64,000 nucleotides of DNA from Bacteroides_E sp964583185 (GTDB taxonomy: Bacteria > Bacteroidota > Bacteroidia > Bacteroidales > Bacteroidaceae): contig CAZOVL010000001.1 in the NCBI GenBank assembly GCA_964583185.1, forward strand, positions 1 to 64,000, written 5' to 3'. This document shows positions 61,689-64,000 of this stretch, in pieces. Numbering within the stretch: position 1 is the first letter of the stretch; each line of letters begins with the position of its first letter. The position numbers and the translations under genes are program-made. The notes beneath the pieces are model-generated. The model saw only the letters and a program-made list of their open reading frames with translations. It did no database searches and was not told the DNA's origin.

Positions 61689-62945
61689 ATGCAAACAATT
61701 GACAAATTTAATTTTGATGGCAAAAAAGCTTTTGTTCGTGTAGATTTTAATGTGCCTCTTGACGAAAACTTCAACATCACTGATGATACAAGAATTCGTG
61801 CAGCACTACCTACACTGAAAAAAATATTAAGTGAGAATGGTATGCTTATTATAGGCTCTCACCTAGGTCGTCCTAAAGGAGTAAATGAAAAATTCTCTTT
61901 GAAACACATCCTTAACCACGTATCTAAACTTCTAGGTGTTGAGGTTCAGTTTGCTAAAGATGCTATGGGTGCAGAAACAGCAGAGCAAATTAACAACTTA
62001 AAACCAGGTGAAGCTCTTTTACTTGAAAACTTACGTTTTTATGCTGAAGAAGAAGGAAAACCTCGTTTAGCTGATGATGCAACAGACGAAGACAAGAAAA
62101 AAGCAAAAGAAGAGCTTAAAGTGAGCCAAAAAGAATTTACTAAAACATTGGCTTCATATGCTGATTGTTATGTTAATGATGCTTTTGGAACTGCTCACCG
62201 TGCACACGCTTCAACTGCCTTAATTGCAGAGTACTTTGATGCTGACCATAAAATGTTTGGTTACTTAATGGGAAAAGAGGTTAATGCAGTAAACAAAGTA
62301 ATGAATGACATTCAACGTCCATTCACAGCCATTATGGGAGGTTCAAAAGTTTCATCTAAAATTGAAATTATTGAAAATCTTTTAGGCAAAGTAGATAACC
62401 TAATCATTGCAGGAGGTATGACATACACCTTTGTGAAAGCTCAAGGTGGTAAAATTGGAAACTCCATTTGTGAAGATGACAAACTAGATTTAGCACTAAG
62501 TTTAATTGATAAAGCAAAAGCACAAGGGGTAAATTTAGTATTGGCTGTAGATGCTAAAATTGCAGATAAGTTTGCTAACGATGCTAAAACCGGTTTTGTT
62601 GATGTAGCAGAAATTCCTGACGAATGGGAAGGTCTTGACATCGGTCCAAAATCAATTGAACTATTTTCAAATGTAATCAAAGAATCTAAAACTATTCTTT
62701 GGAATGGTCCAACCGGAGTTTTTGAATTCGATAATTTTGCAGGTGGAACAGAAGCCGTAGGTCTAGCTATAGTAGAAGCAACTAAAAACGGAGCTTTCTC
62801 TCTTGTAGGAGGAGGTGACTCAGTAGCTGCTGTAAACAAATTCAACATAGCAGATAAAGTTTCTTACGTATCTACTGGTGGTGGTGCTTTACTTGAAGCC
62901 ATTGAAGGTAAAAAGCTACCAGGAATTGCTGCAATAGAAAAATAA
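61689..62945 (+). CDS. pgk: phosphoglycerate kinase
   Basis: A 418-residue glycolytic enzyme making ATP from 1,3-bisphosphoglycerate. The N-terminal signature is AFVRVDFNVPLDENF, with ASTALIAEYF and the substrate-binding GSHLGRPKG. The C-terminal nucleotide domain has NGPTGVFEFDNFAGGT and SLVGGGDSVAAVNKF. A TTG two codons upstream is in frame, but the ATG at 61689 (MQTIDKFNFDGK) is the natural start. A terminator follows at 62966. Confidence 0.97.
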   Translation: MQTIDKFNFDGKKAFVRVDFNVPLDENFNITDDTRIRAALPTLKKILSENGMLIIGSHLGRPKGVNEKFSLKHILNHVSKLLGVEVQFAKDAMGAETAEQINNLKPGEALLLENLRFYAEEEGKPRLADDATDEDKKKAKEELKVSQKEFTKTLASYADCYVNDAFGTAHRAHASTALIAEYFDADHKMFGYLMGKEVNAVNKVMNDIQRPFTAIMGGSKVSSKIEIIENLLGKVDNLIIAGGMTYTFVKAQGGKIGNSICEDDKLDLALSLIDKAKAQGVNLVLAVDAKIADKFANDAKTGFVDVAEIPDEWEGLDIGPKSIELFSNVIKESKTILWNGPTGVFEFDNFAGGTEAVGLAIVEATKNGAFSLVGGGDSVAAVNKFNIADKVSYVSTGGGALLEAIEGKKLPGIAAIEK

Positions 62946-62965
62946 CTATATTCACTGATAATTTG

Positions 62966-62994
62966 AAAGAGCACCTTTCTTGGTGCTCTTTTTC
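62966..62994 (+). terminator. terminator of pgk
   Basis: AAAGAGCACC (62966-62975) pairs with GGTGCTCTTT (62982-62991), followed by more T residues. Confidence 0.88.
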
Positions 62995-63005
62995 TCTCTA
63001 CTCAT

Positions 63006-63974
63006 ATGAAAAAAACAATCGCTTTTATTGTTCTCACTTTTCTATCCCTTTCTTTTTTACTACTTATCAGTTCATGTAACTTCAATCAAAAAGAGAAGCA
63101 AGTCTACGTTAAGCCAACTGATTTAGAAAAATTACGATTAGGAGCTATGTCGTCAATGGACTATATTCCTTTTGTAGTGGCTAAAAAAACAGGAATCTAT
63201 GATTCATTAGGTTTAGATTTAGAGATTATAAAGTTCTTCTCGGCAAACGATAGAGATGCGGCTTTTCAATCGAATAACATTGACGGAACAGTTATTGATT
63301 ATACAGGTGCCATTTTACAACAATCGAATGGAATACCTTTGAAGTTAATTATGAAGAATGATGGATTCTTCTATCTCATTGCAGGCAAGGAGAGTGACGT
63401 AAAAACATTGTCGGACCTGAAAGGAGTAAATATAGCCGTATCCAGAAACACAGTTATAGATTATTCTACTGACCAGTTTCTAGAGAAAGCAAACATAACT
63501 GAAAAAGAGGTCAATAAACCGGAGATTAATAAAATCCCATTACGCTTTGAGATGCTTCAGAACAATAAAATTGAAGCCACTGTACTTCCCGACCCCTTTG
63601 CTACTATCGCTTTAAATAATGGACATCACTCCGTTATTACTACAAAAGAATTAGGTATTAGCATAACAGGTACTATGTTTACACAAAGTGCCATAGACAA
63701 TAAGAACAGAGAGATTCAAGTGCTCATTTTAGGTTATAATGCTGCTATTCAATATATGAAAGAGCAACCTCTATCTGTTTGGGGACACATTTTAACGCAA
63801 GATGCAGGAGTTCCTGAATCCTTGATTCATGCCATTCAACTTCCTCATTATGAAAAGGCGTCTTTACCACAAACAAAAGACATTAAACAAGCCACAGATT
63901 GGCTCAGGGGGAAAAAACTAATTCCGGAAACCTACTCTGAAGAGCTACTAATGGACGAATCTTTTATAAAATAA
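63006..63974 (+). CDS. ABC transporter substrate-binding lipoprotein (SsuA/NMT1-like)
   Basis: A 322-residue lipoprotein with a lipobox ending at C24 (LLISSC). The mature part is a periplasmic-binding-protein fold of the NMT1/SsuA/THI5 type: LRLGAMSSMDYIPFVVAKKTGIYDSLGL, then VDYTGAILQQ-like and LKGVNIAVSRNTVIDYSTDQFL. Relatives bind thiamine precursors, sulfonates, nitrate or taurine; the ligand cannot be set from sequence alone. A start codon 12 bp after its stop suggests that transporter components follow outside the window. Confidence 0.87.
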   Translation: MKKTIAFIVLTFLSLSFLLLISSCNFNQKEKQVYVKPTDLEKLRLGAMSSMDYIPFVVAKKTGIYDSLGLDLEIIKFFSANDRDAAFQSNNIDGTVIDYTGAILQQSNGIPLKLIMKNDGFFYLIAGKESDVKTLSDLKGVNIAVSRNTVIDYSTDQFLEKANITEKEVNKPEINKIPLRFEMLQNNKIEATVLPDPFATIALNNGHHSVITTKELGISITGTMFTQSAIDNKNREIQVLILGYNAAIQYMKEQPLSVWGHILTQDAGVPESLIHAIQLPHYEKASLPQTKDIKQATDWLRGKKLIPETYSEELLMDESFIK

Positions 63975-63986
63975 GTAAAGATTAGA

Positions 63987-64000
63987 ATGGCAACATTAGA
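63987..64000 (+). CDS. start of the next gene (partial)
   Basis: ATG GCA ACA TTA at 63987, reading M-A-T-L, 12 bp after the binding-protein stop. It is cut by the window end. By position it may encode the ATPase or permease of the same transporter. Confidence 0.35.

Noticed and set aside
63006..63974. TPP-riboswitch-controlled thiamine transporter
   Set aside because: The 60-bp gap after pgk contains only a terminator and has no TPP riboswitch core.

Overview
The window is ordinary-looking chromosome of a low-GC member of the Bacteroidota, most likely order Bacteroidales. The signs are a SusC/SusD outer-membrane pair, GldE next to ssb and mutY, CydA/CydB with the small DUF4492 partner, a 58-residue histone H1-like (Hc1) protein, DUF5106, DUF4468 and DUF3805 type proteins, few Shine-Dalgarno sequences, and several TAnnTTTG (-7) promoter boxes. 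I do not name a genus. There is one tRNA gene (Trp), no rRNA, no transposase, integrase or phage gene, and no CRISPR array.

Layout. 1-3062: cobC and a convergent BtuD/FecE-type ATPase, then a hemerythrin-like di-iron protein overlapping a LuxR-type regulator. 3069-8036 (minus): methyltransferase, VOC protein, an exported DUF4468/flavin-reductase fusion, metallo-hydrolase, pdxH, D-lactate dehydrogenase. 8262-20619 (mostly plus): FadL-like porin, lytic transglycosylase, MgtC, Hc1 (minus), AlbA-type protein, a 702-residue KamA-family radical SAM enzyme, UDG-like and ArsC/Spx-like proteins, tRNA-Trp, DUF493, YiiX-like hydrolase, split ThrE exporter, thioesterase. 20623-31022: ABC-F ATPase, DUF3805, DUF5106, SGNH hydrolase, SatD-DUF3307, a cobalamin riboswitch with no gene behind it, then PPTase-gldE-ssb-mutY (minus). 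31140-40292: TPR protein and gyrA (minus), then clpC and htpG (plus). 40555-52681: secreted GH2 enzyme, the cytochrome bd operon (minus), gnd-zwf-pgl (minus), aspA. 52784-64000: susD-susC (minus), pheS, nth, aqpZ (minus), pgk, a SsuA/NMT1-like lipoprotein and the first codons of the next gene.

Two things stand out. First, an intergenic repeat family: five intact copies and one decayed copy of an element of about 80 bp, each made of four 14-bp near-palindromes (core CGGTCTAGGACCGA) at an exact 22-bp period, the last unit inverted, and all copies in the same orientation on the plus strand whatever the neighbouring genes do. I do not recognise it as a named family. Second, a well-conserved cobalamin riboswitch (about 26933-27115) with its own promoter-like boxes, followed by about 140 nt without any ATG and then a strong terminator at 27255-27289. 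It looks like a B12-responsive non-coding RNA, or the remains of a lost B12-regulated gene. Other regulatory DNA worth a look: twin 16-bp palindromes over the satD promoter, a perfect 32-bp palindrome in the gnd-zwf-pgl leader, and tandem palindromes upstream of ldhA.

Metabolically the window suggests an anaerobe or microaerophile: bd oxidase, D-lactate dehydrogenase, aspartate ammonia-lyase, the oxidative pentose-phosphate branch, and uptake of cobalamin and polymers through TonB-dependent systems.
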